Source: Leifsonia sp. NPDC080035 (GTDB taxonomy: Bacteria; Actinomycetota; Actinomycetes; Actinomycetales; Microbacteriaceae). From it: 64,000 nucleotides of DNA. A model generated the notes under the pieces. It was not told the origin of the DNA, did not search any database, and was given only the letters and a program-made list of their open reading frames with translations. Positions 40,256 to 48,362 of the stretch are shown here, piece after piece. The DNA lies in contig NZ_CP157390.1 of assembly GCF_040050925.1 (NCBI RefSeq), positions 3,410,001 to 3,474,000 of the forward strand, given 5' to 3'. Numbering within the stretch: position 1 is the stretch's first letter; each line of letters begins with the position of its first letter. The translations under genes were made by a program, and so were the position numbers.

Positions 40256-40395
40256 CGAGCGACGATCGTCAGCACGCTCGCGACGAGCAGCGGCACGGCC
40301 ATCAGCAGTGCCGCTCCGGCGGCGACACCGCGCCCGAGCAGATCCAGGCCGCTTCCGCCCATCGTCCCGGTGCTCGTCCGTCGCTGCCACGTCAT
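40252..40395 (-). CDS. small membrane protein
   Basis: A 47-residue protein starting MTWQRRTSTGTMGGSGLDLL with one C-terminal membrane helix (AAGAALLMAVPLLVASVLTI). A strong GGAAGGAGA site lies before the ATG and the stop overlaps the next gene's GTG, two good signs of a real gene. Function unknown; being first in the operon it may anchor or regulate the hydrolase. Confidence 0.65.
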   Translation of the reverse strand: MTWQRRTSTGTMGGSGLDLLGRGVAAGAALLMAVPLLVASVLTIVAR

Positions 40396-40441
40396 CGCGG
40401 TCTCCTTCCCTGCAGGCCGATTGCGCCGCATCCACTCTCCG

Positions 40442-40503
40442 CCGGCGCGCAGCGCGCCGGGAGGGGCTTGACAGCCACCGGACCCGCACCGGCTGTCAAG
40501 CCC
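40442..40503. repeat. pair of strong palindromes in a divergent gap
   Basis: CCGGCGCGCAGCGCGCCGG (40442-40460) is a perfect 9-bp inverted repeat around one base. Right after it GGGCTTGACAGCC (40464-40476) pairs with GGCTGTCAAGCCC (40491-40503). Both arms of the second contain TTGACA, so they may be paired -35-like sites or a regulator operator. The gap separates the divergent genes at 40395 and 40579. Confidence 0.55.
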
Positions 40504-40578
40504 TGCCGCGGCGGCGAGGCGGGTGGTTCAGTACGAATGCAGGGTCCGTGCCCTGGGGCCGGCAGGAGGAGGAGCACC

Positions 40579-40827
40579 ATGCTGACGATGTACGAGGGCG
40601 TGCCCGTCGGGCCGGAGCTGGAGATCGTCGCGCTCTCGGAACACTCCTGGCGGGTCAGCGACAGCAGGCGGTCCCCGGCGGACGCGGACGGGATGCTCGC
40701 GTATGTCGAGCGCGACGCTCACGGTGTCGAGGTCATGCTGCTGCGTCCCGGCCGGGTGGAGACCGTGCGCACCGACTGCCTCGCCGCCGCGCTCGCCCTC
40801 GTCGGCTCGCGGATGGAGGACGCGTGA
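40579..40827 (+). CDS. small protein, paralogue of the gene at 63725
   Basis: An 82-residue protein starting MLTMYEGVPVGPELEIVALS. Its core W-R-V-x-D, a Y-V strand and a C-terminal AALALVGSRM helix match the protein at 63725, so the two form a small family that I do not know by name. GGAGGAG precedes the ATG. It is 31 bases ahead of a glycosyltransferase gene on the same strand and may belong to that operon. Confidence 0.7.
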   Translation: MLTMYEGVPVGPELEIVALSEHSWRVSDSRRSPADADGMLAYVERDAHGVEVMLLRPGRVETVRTDCLAAALALVGSRMEDA

Positions 40828-40858
40828 CGGCCGACCGGCGGCGATGGGTCGCCGGAGG

Positions 40859-41851
40859 ATGATCGACGCCGAATACGTCCTCCCCCTGCGCTGGGCGGAC
40901 GACCGGGGTCTGGACGAGCTCGTCGGGTACCTCCGGGTGCTCTCCGGCTGGATCGATGTGACGGTGGTGGACGGGTCCGGGCCCGACCGGTTCTCGGCGC
41001 ACGCCGCCGCCCTGCCCGCCGGGGTGCGGCACCTGCCGGTGCAGCCCTGGCCGGGGAGGAACGGCAAGGTGGCCGGAGTGGTGACCGGCGTGCGGGCCGC
41101 ACGCCACGAGCGCGTCGTGATCGCGGACGACGACGTGCGCTACCGGGAGGACGCGCTCGGCGCGCTCGTCGGACGCCTCGACGACGCCGACGTCGTCGCG
41201 CCGCAGAACCACTTCGCTCCGCTCCCCTGGCACGCCCGGTGGGACACCGGCCGCATCCTGCTCAACCGCGCGCTCGCCCACGACTTCCCCGGCACCCTCG
41301 CGGTGCGGCGCTCGCGTCTTGCCGAGCACGGTTACGACGGCGACGTGCTGTTCGAGAACCTGGAGCTGCTGCGGACGGTGGCCGCCGCCGGTGGCCGTGT
41401 GGTGGCGGCGGACGACCTGTATGTCGAGCGCAGACCGCCGACGTTCCGGCACTTCGCCGGCCAGCGGGTGCGCCAGGCGTACGACAGCCTCGCGCAGCCG
41501 GTCCGCCTCGCCGCCGAGCTGCTGATCCTGCCGGTCGTGCTCCTCGGCCTGCTCCGGTCGCGGCGCTCGCTGCTCGCGCTCGCCGTCGCGGCGGTCGCGC
41601 TCGCCGAGGCCGGCAGGCGGCGCGCGGGCGGCTGCCGCGTGTTCCCTCCCAGCTCCGCGCTCTGGGCGCCGGCGTGGTTGCTCGAGCGCGGGGTGTGCGC
41701 ATGGGCGGCGGTCGTCCAGCGGGCCCGCGGCGGTGTTCGCTACTCCGACGGCCGCCTCGCGCGGGCCGGGACGCCGCTCCGCGTGCTGCGGAACAAGCAT
41801 CGGAACGAGCCGCGGAGCGAGCACCGAAACGGCTCCCGCGCAAGCACTTGA
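40859..41851 (+). CDS. family 2-like glycosyltransferase, membrane-associated
   Basis: A 330-residue GT-A type glycosyltransferase. RNGKVAGVVTGVRAA then VVIADDDVRYRED (near residue 84) gives the D-x-D-like metal site. After the catalytic domain two hydrophobic segments (about 215-260) and a basic C-terminus follow. The donor and acceptor are unknown. The ATG at 40859 follows GCCGGAGG. It is followed 32 bases later by a haem-oxygenase-like iron enzyme and a CDGSH protein. Confidence 0.8.
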   Translation: MIDAEYVLPLRWADDRGLDELVGYLRVLSGWIDVTVVDGSGPDRFSAHAAALPAGVRHLPVQPWPGRNGKVAGVVTGVRAARHERVVIADDDVRYREDALGALVGRLDDADVVAPQNHFAPLPWHARWDTGRILLNRALAHDFPGTLAVRRSRLAEHGYDGDVLFENLELLRTVAAAGGRVVAADDLYVERRPPTFRHFAGQRVRQAYDSLAQPVRLAAELLILPVVLLGLLRSRRSLLALAVAAVALAEAGRRRAGGCRVFPPSSALWAPAWLLERGVCAWAAVVQRARGGVRYSDGRLARAGTPLRVLRNKHRNEPRSEHRNGSRAST

Positions 41852-41883
41852 ACCTCCCGTGGGCCGCGGTCAGGGTCGGAGAC

Positions 41884-42921
41884 ATGACACCAGAGATCAC
41901 ACCGCGCGGGCCGGTGAGCGAGGCGCTGCTCGCGGCTCTCGCGACGGAGCCCGACCCCGAGAGCCCCGCCATGCGCCGCGTCGTCGAGGAGGCGGACCGC
42001 GCGCTCGCGGCGGCCGGGGACCTACTGACCGACGACGACCTGCAGCTCACCCTGTACGTGATCCACGGCCTCTCCTACGGCGACACCGTCGACGCCGACG
42101 ATGACTGGGAGTGGGACCCGCAGGTGGTGCTGGTCCGGCGCCGCATCGAGCGCGCCGTGGAGGCGCAGCTGCGCGAGCGCATCCCGCTGGACGACCTGCC
42201 GCAGCCGGACGCCGAGTCGGTGGCGGCGTACCTGTTCGAGCTGACCGCCGAGGACGGCGGTCCCAGCCTCTCGCGGTACATCGCCAAGAAGGCGACGGAC
42301 GAGCAGGCGCACGAGTTCGTCATCCAGCGGTCCATCTACACCCGCAAGGAGGCGGACCCGCACTCCTGGGCGATCCCGCGGCTCACCGGGCGAGCGAAAG
42401 CGGCGCTGGTGGAGGTGCAGTCGGACGAGTACGGCGGCGGCCGCCCGCAGCGCATCCACGCGGAGATCTTCGGGCGCACGATGCGCGGACTCGGCTTGGA
42501 CGACGCCTACGGCGCGTACGTGGACGCGGTGCCCGCGATAACGCTCGCATCCTTCACGACGATGTCGATGTTCGGCCTGAACCGGCGGCTGCGCGGGGCG
42601 ATCGCGGGACACCTGGCGGCGTTCGAGATGACCTCCTCCATCCCCAACCGGTTCTACGGCAACGGGTTCCGGCGGCTCGGCTACGACGACGCGGTGACCG
42701 ACTACTACGACGAGCACGTCGAGGCGGACGCGGTGCACGAGCAGATCGCGGGGCGCGACCTGGCCGGTGGCCTCGCCGAGGACCATCCCGAGCTGCTGCC
42801 GGACATCATCCTCGGGGCGAAAGCCTGCCTCTACGTCGACGGCCTGGCCGCGGCGCACATGCTGGAGAGCTGGGAGGCCGGACGCAGCTCGCTCCGCGAG
42901 CGGGAGCGGGTCGGCGCATGA
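41884..42921 (+). CDS. haem-oxygenase-like iron-containing redox enzyme
   Basis: A 345-residue helical protein of the iron-containing redox enzyme group within the HDO (haem-oxygenase-like diiron) superfamily. Acidic and His ligands probably include DEYGGGRPQRIHAEIF (near residue 180), FEMTSSIPNRFYGNG (near 247) and DEHVEADAVHEQI (near 275). Known HDO enzymes oxidise amino acids or fatty acids with O2. The substrate here is unknown. The stop overlaps the CDGSH gene start as ATGA, so the two proteins very likely work together. Confidence 0.85.
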   Translation: MTPEITPRGPVSEALLAALATEPDPESPAMRRVVEEADRALAAAGDLLTDDDLQLTLYVIHGLSYGDTVDADDDWEWDPQVVLVRRRIERAVEAQLRERIPLDDLPQPDAESVAAYLFELTAEDGGPSLSRYIAKKATDEQAHEFVIQRSIYTRKEADPHSWAIPRLTGRAKAALVEVQSDEYGGGRPQRIHAEIFGRTMRGLGLDDAYGAYVDAVPAITLASFTTMSMFGLNRRLRGAIAGHLAAFEMTSSIPNRFYGNGFRRLGYDDAVTDYYDEHVEADAVHEQIAGRDLAGGLAEDHPELLPDIILGAKACLYVDGLAAAHMLESWEAGRSSLRERERVGA

Positions 42922-43133
42922 CCAGGGACGAGCAGCCGCCGGAGGTCGTCGTCTGCCCGAACGGTCCCCTGCTGGTCCGCGGCCACGTCGACCTGGTGAC
43001 GCCGGAGGGCGAGCCCGTGCAGCAGCGCCGGCGCACGATCGCGCTCTGCCGGTGCGGCGTGTCCTCGATCAAACCGTTCTGCGACGGGACGCACAAGGCC
43101 GTGCACTTCACGACGGAGGACACGGCGCACTGA
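42918..43133 (+). CDS. CDGSH iron-sulphur domain protein
   Basis: A 71-residue protein with the full CDGSH motif CRCGVSSIKPFCDGTHK, whose three Cys and one His bind a 2Fe-2S cluster. Being coupled by a four-base overlap to the iron enzyme before it, it is a plausible electron donor for that enzyme. It lies just before the DUF222/HNH relic. Confidence 0.92.
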   Translation: MTRDEQPPEVVVCPNGPLLVRGHVDLVTPEGEPVQQRRRTIALCRCGVSSIKPFCDGTHKAVHFTTEDTAH

Positions 43134-43142
43134 TCCGACTCC

Positions 43143-43395
43143 TCCACAGGTGTGGCGTTCGGCGGGGTTATCCACAGGTGGAAGTGCTGGTCGGGGGCGA
43201 TTTCTGGTCGGTTCGAATGTCGGTGGTGTCTGGTTGGGTTGAACCATGACCAGTACGGAGGCATCCACGACGACGGCGGGGACATCCACCTGCGACGCAA
43301 CGTCCCCTCCTTCATCCCACCATCACATCGGCCCCCACCGGCAACCACGAAGAGGCGGCCGCATCCGGGTTCCCGAGACGGCGCATGCCGCATGA
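43143..43395 (+). pseudogene. relic resembling the 5' end of a DUF222/HNH endonuclease gene
   Basis: The AT-richer stretch with TTATCCACAGG and GGTTCGAATGTCGGTGG resembles, as I recall, the leader found ahead of DUF222/HNH (13E12-like) genes in Microbacteriaceae. A 49-codon open frame at 43246-43395 starts MTSTEASTTTAG and ends in a basic GPHRQPRRGGRIRVPE tail, far short of a normal gene of several hundred codons. The catalytic middle is absent, so this looks like an internal deletion. No coding function is expected. The gap 43134-43497 holds this relic and the copper promoter only. Confidence 0.45.
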
Positions 43396-43426
43396 AGACA
43401 CCGGGCGTGAAGCAACGCGAGCGGGA

Positions 43427-43480
43427 ATACCCGCTAGGGGTAGGGTGCTACACTGTCCGAAGGATACCCACTGGGGGTAT
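43427..43480 (+). promoter_or_regulatory. copper-responsive promoter with two CsoR-type boxes
   Basis: ATACCCGCTAGGGGTAG (43427-43443) and ATACCCACTGGGGGTAT (43464-43480) are two copies of the G/C-tract palindrome bound by CsoR repressors, 37 bases apart. A -10-like TACACT (43449-43454) lies between them. Repressor on both boxes would cover the promoter of copZ, 18 bases downstream. The csoR gene itself is not in the window. Confidence 0.8.
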
Positions 43481-43497
43481 GTCGGAAGGATGGGACG

Positions 43498-43707
43498 ATG
43501 AGCGTCAGCGAATACCAGGTGACCGGGATGACCTGCGAGCACTGCGAGCGATCGGTGCGCGAAGAGGTCGGCCGCATCCCCGGCGTCGAGGACATCCGGG
43601 TGAGCGCGCAGAGCGGCTCCCTCGTTGTCACCTCCGCCGACCCGCTCGACGACGCGGCGGTGTTCGCCGCGGTCGACGAGGCGGGCTACACCGCGGTCCG
43701 CGCGTAG
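43498..43707 (+). CDS. copZ: copper chaperone CopZ
   Basis: A 69-residue HMA-domain protein with the metal motif GMTCEHC (residues 10-16) and the typical final GYTAVRA strand. It binds Cu(I) through the two Cys residues and passes it to CopA. It is the first gene behind the two CsoR-type boxes and follows GGAAGGATGGGACG. copA begins 128 bases later on the same strand. Confidence 0.93.
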   Translation: MSVSEYQVTGMTCEHCERSVREEVGRIPGVEDIRVSAQSGSLVVTSADPLDDAAVFAAVDEAGYTAVRA

Positions 43708-43835
43708 CGTCCGCGCCGGTCGTCGGCGACCTGCTCGTGCGGGCCGACGACCGGCGCGACTGCTGCGGCCACCATCCCACCAGGACACGGGAGCCTGCGC
43801 CCACCGGGTGCGCTCCCACGCGAGGAGAGACGTCC

Positions 43836-46112
43836 ATGAGCACAACGGCAACGCCGGGCACCGCGGGATCGAGCATCGAGCTCGAGATCGGCGGGATGAC
43901 CTGCGCGTCCTGCGCCATGCGGATCGAGAAGAAGCTGAACCGGCTCGACGGCGTGAACGCCACGGTCAACTACGCGACGGAGAAGGCGCGGGTCGCCATC
44001 CCCGACGGCTACGAGCCCGCGCTGCTCGTGGCCGAGGTGGAGAAAGCGGGATACACGGCCACTCTCCCCGCACCGCCCGCGGCCGAGGGCGAGGCCGATG
44101 GTGAGAGCTTGGGCGCCCCCGCCGACGGCGCCGACCCCGAGCTGAGCGCGCTCCGCACCCGGTTGATCGTCTCCGTGGTCCTGACCGTCCCCGTGGTCGC
44201 GCTGGCGATGATCCCCGCGCTCCAGTTCACGTACTGGCAGTGGGCATCGCTGACGCTCGCGGCGCCCGTCGTGGTGTGGGGCGCGTGGCCGTTCCACCGG
44301 GCGGCCGCGATCAACATCCGGCACGGCGCCGCGACGATGGACACCCTCATCTCCCTGGGGACGACGGCGGCCTTCCTCTGGTCGCTGTACGCGCTCTTCC
44401 TCGGTACGGCCGGGATGCCGGGGATGACGCACCCGTTCGAGTTCACTCTCGCGCGCTCCGACGGCGCCTTCGACATCTACCTGGAGGTCGCGGCCGGGGT
44501 CACCACGTTCATCCTGGCCGGCCGCTACTTCGAGAAGCGCTCGAAGCGGCGAGCGGGCGCGGCGCTGCGGGCTCTGCTGGAGCTCGGCGCCAAGGATGTG
44601 GCCGTGCTGCGGGACGGCGTCGAGCACCGCATCCCGGTCGCCCGGCTGCGCGTCGGCGACGAGTTCGTCGTCCGGCCGGGCGAGAAGATCGCCACCGACG
44701 GTGTCGTCGTCTCGGGGACCTCGGCGGTCGACGCCTCCCTGCTCACCGGCGAGTCGATCCCGCAGGAGGTCGGCCCGGGCGCGACGGTGACCGGAGCCAC
44801 GCTGAACGCGGGCGGGCGGCTGGTGGTGCGTGCGACGCGCATCGGCGCCGACACCCAGCTCGCCCAGATGGCGAAACTCGTCGAAGACGCGCAGAGCGGC
44901 AAGGCGCAGATCCAGCGCCTGGCGGACCGGGTCTCCGGGGTGTTCGTGCCGATCGTGATCGCGATCGCCCTGGGAACCCTCGCGGTGTGGCTGCTCATCG
45001 GCGCCGGCCCGGCCGCGGCGTTCACCGCGGCGGTCGCCGTGCTGGTGATCGCCTGCCCGTGCGCGCTCGGCCTGGCCACCCCGACCGCACTGCTCGTCGG
45101 AACCGGACGCGGGGCCCAGCTCGGTGTCCTCATCACGGGTCCGGAGGTGCTGGAGAGCACGAAGGCCGTCGACACCGTGGTGCTCGACAAGACCGGCACC
45201 GTGACGACCGGGCGGATGAGCCTGGTCGGGACGGTGACCGAGCCGGGCACGGACGCGGACGAGCTGCTTCGTCTCGCCGGAGCACTGGAGGACGCCTCCG
45301 AGCACCCGATCGCGCGGGCGATCGCATCCGCGGCGCGCGAAGCCGGTTCGCTTCCCGCCGTGGAGGGCTTCCAGAACGCGGAGGGTCGCGGCGTGCACGG
45401 CATCGTCGACGGGCACGCGGTGCTGGTCGGCCGGGAGAGCCTGCTGGCCGACTGGTCCATCGCGCTCGGCCCGGCCGTGGCCGCGGCGAAGGCGGAGGCC
45501 GAACGGGAGGGCACGACGGTGGTCGCGGTCGGCTGGGACGGGCGCCCGCGCGGCATCCTCCTGGTCGCCGACACGGTGAAGCCGACGAGCGCGGAGGCTG
45601 TGGCCCGACTGCGCGCCCTCGGCCTCGACCCGGTGCTGCTGACCGGGGACAACGACGCGGTCGCGCGGCGCATCGCGGCCGAGGTGGGCATCCAGCGGGT
45701 GATCGCCGAGGTGCTGCCCGCCGACAAGGTCGCGGTGGTCGAACGGCTGCAGCGCGAGGGCCGGGCGGTGGCGATGGTGGGAGACGGCGTCAACGACGCA
45801 CCGGCGCTCGCCCAGGCCGACCTGGGGATCGCGATGGGCGGCGGCGCCGACGTGGCGATCCAGGCGGCGGACATCACGCTGGTGCGCGGCGACCTCCGCA
45901 GCGCCGTGGACGCGATCCGGCTCTCCCGGAGGACGCTCGGCACCATCCGGACGAACCTGTTCTGGGCGTTCGCGTACAACGTGGCGGCGATCCCGGTCGC
46001 GGCCCTCGGCCTCCTGAACCCGATGCTCGCCGGCGCGGCGATGGCGTTCTCCAGTGTGTTCGTCGTCGGCAACAGCCTGCGCCTGCGCGGGTTCCGCAGC
46101 ATCGTCCGCTAG
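43836..46112 (+). CDS. copA: Cu(I)-exporting P1B-type ATPase (CPC type)
   Basis: A 758-residue P1B-1 ATPase. One N-terminal HMA domain has GMTCASC (residues 20-26); eight membrane helices follow. Visible motifs are TGES, the ion-binding ACPCALGLATP (Cys near 407), the phosphorylation site DKTGT (Asp near 451), the P1B His-Pro in SEHPIAR and GDGVNDAPALAQAD. It pumps Cu(I) out of the cytoplasm. The ATG at 43836 follows CGAGGAGAGA. The position behind copZ and the CsoR boxes supports copper control. Confidence 0.94.
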   Translation: MSTTATPGTAGSSIELEIGGMTCASCAMRIEKKLNRLDGVNATVNYATEKARVAIPDGYEPALLVAEVEKAGYTATLPAPPAAEGEADGESLGAPADGADPELSALRTRLIVSVVLTVPVVALAMIPALQFTYWQWASLTLAAPVVVWGAWPFHRAAAINIRHGAATMDTLISLGTTAAFLWSLYALFLGTAGMPGMTHPFEFTLARSDGAFDIYLEVAAGVTTFILAGRYFEKRSKRRAGAALRALLELGAKDVAVLRDGVEHRIPVARLRVGDEFVVRPGEKIATDGVVVSGTSAVDASLLTGESIPQEVGPGATVTGATLNAGGRLVVRATRIGADTQLAQMAKLVEDAQSGKAQIQRLADRVSGVFVPIVIAIALGTLAVWLLIGAGPAAAFTAAVAVLVIACPCALGLATPTALLVGTGRGAQLGVLITGPEVLESTKAVDTVVLDKTGTVTTGRMSLVGTVTEPGTDADELLRLAGALEDASEHPIARAIASAAREAGSLPAVEGFQNAEGRGVHGIVDGHAVLVGRESLLADWSIALGPAVAAAKAEAEREGTTVVAVGWDGRPRGILLVADTVKPTSAEAVARLRALGLDPVLLTGDNDAVARRIAAEVGIQRVIAEVLPADKVAVVERLQREGRAVAMVGDGVNDAPALAQADLGIAMGGGADVAIQAADITLVRGDLRSAVDAIRLSRRTLGTIRTNLFWAFAYNVAAIPVAALGLLNPMLAGAAMAFSSVFVVGNSLRLRGFRSIVR

Positions 46113-46142
46113 TACCGTGAGAGAGCAGAGGAAGGCGACACC

Positions 46143-48353
46143 ATGACCGACCCGCACGCGCACCACCACCAGACCGCAGGCACGCAGGAGCACGACGCGC
46201 ACGCCGGGCACGACGTGCACGCCGGCCACGACTTGCACGGCGGGCACGACGCGCACGAGATGCACGACGCGCACGACATGCACGCCGGGCACGACGCGCA
46301 CGCCGGGCACGAGATGCACGCCGGGCACGACGCGCACGCCGGCCACGACATGCACGGCGGCCACGACATGCACGGCGGCCACGGCGACCACGTCGGCCAG
46401 TTCCGGCGGCTGTTCTGGATCAACCTCGTCATCGCCGTGCCCGTCGTCGCCACGTCGGGGATGTTCGCGATGATCCTCGGCTACACCGTGCCCGGCTGGG
46501 CGGGCTGGATCGCGCCCGTGCTCGGCACCGTGATGTACGTCTGGGGCGGCTGGCCGTTCCTCACCGGCGCGGTCAGCGAGCTGCGGACGCGGAAGCCCGG
46601 CATGATGCTCCTGATCGGCCTGGCGATCACGGTGGCGTTCCTCGCCTCGTGGGGGGCGACGCTCGGCCTGCTGGACCACGAGCTCGAGTTCTGGTGGGAG
46701 CTCGCGCTGCTGATCGTGATCATGCTGCTCGGCCACTGGATCGAGATGCGGTCGCTGGCGCAGACCAGCTCCGCGCTCGACTCGCTCGCCGCGCTGCTGC
46801 CGGACGAGGCGGAGCGCGTGGAGGGCGACGAGGTCGTCCCGGTCTCCCCCGCCGACCTGCGCGTCGGTGACGTGGTGCTCGTGCGCCCGGGCGGCAGCAT
46901 CCCCGCCGACGGCAGGATCGTGAGCGGCCGCGCCGACATGGACGAGTCGATGGTCACCGGGGAGTCGCGCTCCGTGTCCCGCGGCGAGGGCGACCCGGTC
47001 ACGGCGGGCACGGTGGCGACCGACTCCGGCATCCGGGTGGAGGTCACCGCAACCGGAGACGACACGGCGCTCGCCGGCATCCAGCGCCTGGTGGCGGAGG
47101 CGCAGAACTCGTCGTCCCGCGCCCAGCGGATCGCCGACCGCGCCGCCGCCCTGCTGTTCTGGTTCGCGCTCGGGGCAGCGGCGATCACCGCGGTCGTCTG
47201 GACGCTGGTCGGCAGCCCGGACGACGCGGTCGTCCGCACGATCACCGTGCTCGTGATCGCCTGCCCGCACGCGCTCGGCCTCGCCATCCCGCTCGTCGTC
47301 TCGATCGCGACGGAACGCGCGGCCCGCGGCGGCGTGCTCGTGAAGGACCGGCTGGCGTTGGAGAGTATGCGCACGGTCGACACGGTGCTCTTCGACAAGA
47401 CCGGAACGCTCACGACCGGCGAGCCGACGGTGACCGAGGTCCAGGCGGCGGGCGGGATGGATGCGGACGGCGTGCTCGCGCTCGCCGCGGCCGCGGAGGC
47501 GGACAGCGAGCACCCGCTCGCGAAGGCGATCGTGCGGGCCGCCCGCGAGAAGTCGCTTCCGGTCGCGCGGGCGACCGGATTCGGCTCCGCACCCGCGGTC
47601 GGTGTGACCGCGACCGTGGACGGCGCAGAGATCCGCGTCGGCGGCCCCCGGCTGCTCGAGGAGGTCGGCGGCGAGGAGCTGCCGCACGCCGAGGAGTGGC
47701 GCAGCGACGGCTCGATCATCCTGCACGTCGTCCGCGACGGCGCGGTGATCGGCGCGCTGCGACTGGCCGACGCGGTGCGGCCGGAGTCGCGGCAGGCGGT
47801 GGATGCGCTGCACGCGCTCGGCGTGCAGGTCGTGATGATCACCGGCGACGCCGAGGCGGTCGCCAACGCGGTCGGCGCCGAGCTCGGCATCGACCGCGTG
47901 TATGCCGGGGTCCGTCCGGAGGACAAGTCCCAGACGGTGGCGGAGCTGCAGAAGGAGGGCAGGAAGGTCGCGATGGTGGGCGACGGCGTGAACGACGCGC
48001 CGGCGCTCGCGCAGGCGGACGTCGGCATCGCGATCGGCGCGGGCACCGACGTCGCCATCGCCTCGGCCGGGGTCATCCTTGCGAGCTCGGACCCGCGCAG
48101 CGTGCTGTCGGTGATCGAGCTGTCCCGGGCGACCTATCGCAAGATGAAGCAGAACCTGTGGTGGGCGGCCGGCTACAACCTGCTCTCGGTGCCGCTGGCG
48201 GCCGGTGTGCTCGCGCCGATCGGGTTCGTGCTGCCGATGTCGGTGGGGGCCATCCTGATGTCGCTGTCCACCGTGGTCGTCGCCTTGAACGCGCAGTTGC
48301 TACGCCGTCTGGACCTCAGCCCGGAGAAGAGCGCTGCGGCGGTCGCTCGTTAG
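46143..48353 (+). CDS. copB: P1B-type ATPase with CPH motif and His-rich N-terminus (CopB type)
   Basis: A 736-residue P1B-3-type ATPase. Residues 1-80 are a tail of degenerate GHDAHAGHDMH repeats rich in His, Asp and Met, likely to bind metal. The membrane core has TGES, the ion motif ACPHALGLAIP (Cys near 374; CPH marks the Cu/Ag CopB subgroup), DKTGT, SEHPLAK and GDGVNDAPALAQAD. It is 30 bases after copA and presumably in its operon. CopB proteins export Cu(II) or Cu(I)/Ag(I); direction and ion are inferred. Confidence 0.92.
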   Translation: MTDPHAHHHQTAGTQEHDAHAGHDVHAGHDLHGGHDAHEMHDAHDMHAGHDAHAGHEMHAGHDAHAGHDMHGGHDMHGGHGDHVGQFRRLFWINLVIAVPVVATSGMFAMILGYTVPGWAGWIAPVLGTVMYVWGGWPFLTGAVSELRTRKPGMMLLIGLAITVAFLASWGATLGLLDHELEFWWELALLIVIMLLGHWIEMRSLAQTSSALDSLAALLPDEAERVEGDEVVPVSPADLRVGDVVLVRPGGSIPADGRIVSGRADMDESMVTGESRSVSRGEGDPVTAGTVATDSGIRVEVTATGDDTALAGIQRLVAEAQNSSSRAQRIADRAAALLFWFALGAAAITAVVWTLVGSPDDAVVRTITVLVIACPHALGLAIPLVVSIATERAARGGVLVKDRLALESMRTVDTVLFDKTGTLTTGEPTVTEVQAAGGMDADGVLALAAAAEADSEHPLAKAIVRAAREKSLPVARATGFGSAPAVGVTATVDGAEIRVGGPRLLEEVGGEELPHAEEWRSDGSIILHVVRDGAVIGALRLADAVRPESRQAVDALHALGVQVVMITGDAEAVANAVGAELGIDRVYAGVRPEDKSQTVAELQKEGRKVAMVGDGVNDAPALAQADVGIAIGAGTDVAIASAGVILASSDPRSVLSVIELSRATYRKMKQNLWWAAGYNLLSVPLAAGVLAPIGFVLPMSVGAILMSLSTVVVALNAQLLRRLDLSPEKSAAAVAR

Positions 48354-48362
48354 GCTGAAGCG

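Noticed and set aside
46180..46390. Regular short DNA repeats that could be taken for a CRISPR or satellite array
   Set aside because: They are in frame and encode the His-rich CopB tail; there are no unique spacers and no cas genes.
43686..47813. A very long open frame on the minus strand, antisense to copA and copB
   Set aside because: Such frames arise in very GC-rich DNA opposite real genes; the product is low-complexity His/Arg/Asp-rich with no domain, and the plus-strand ATPases show every family motif.
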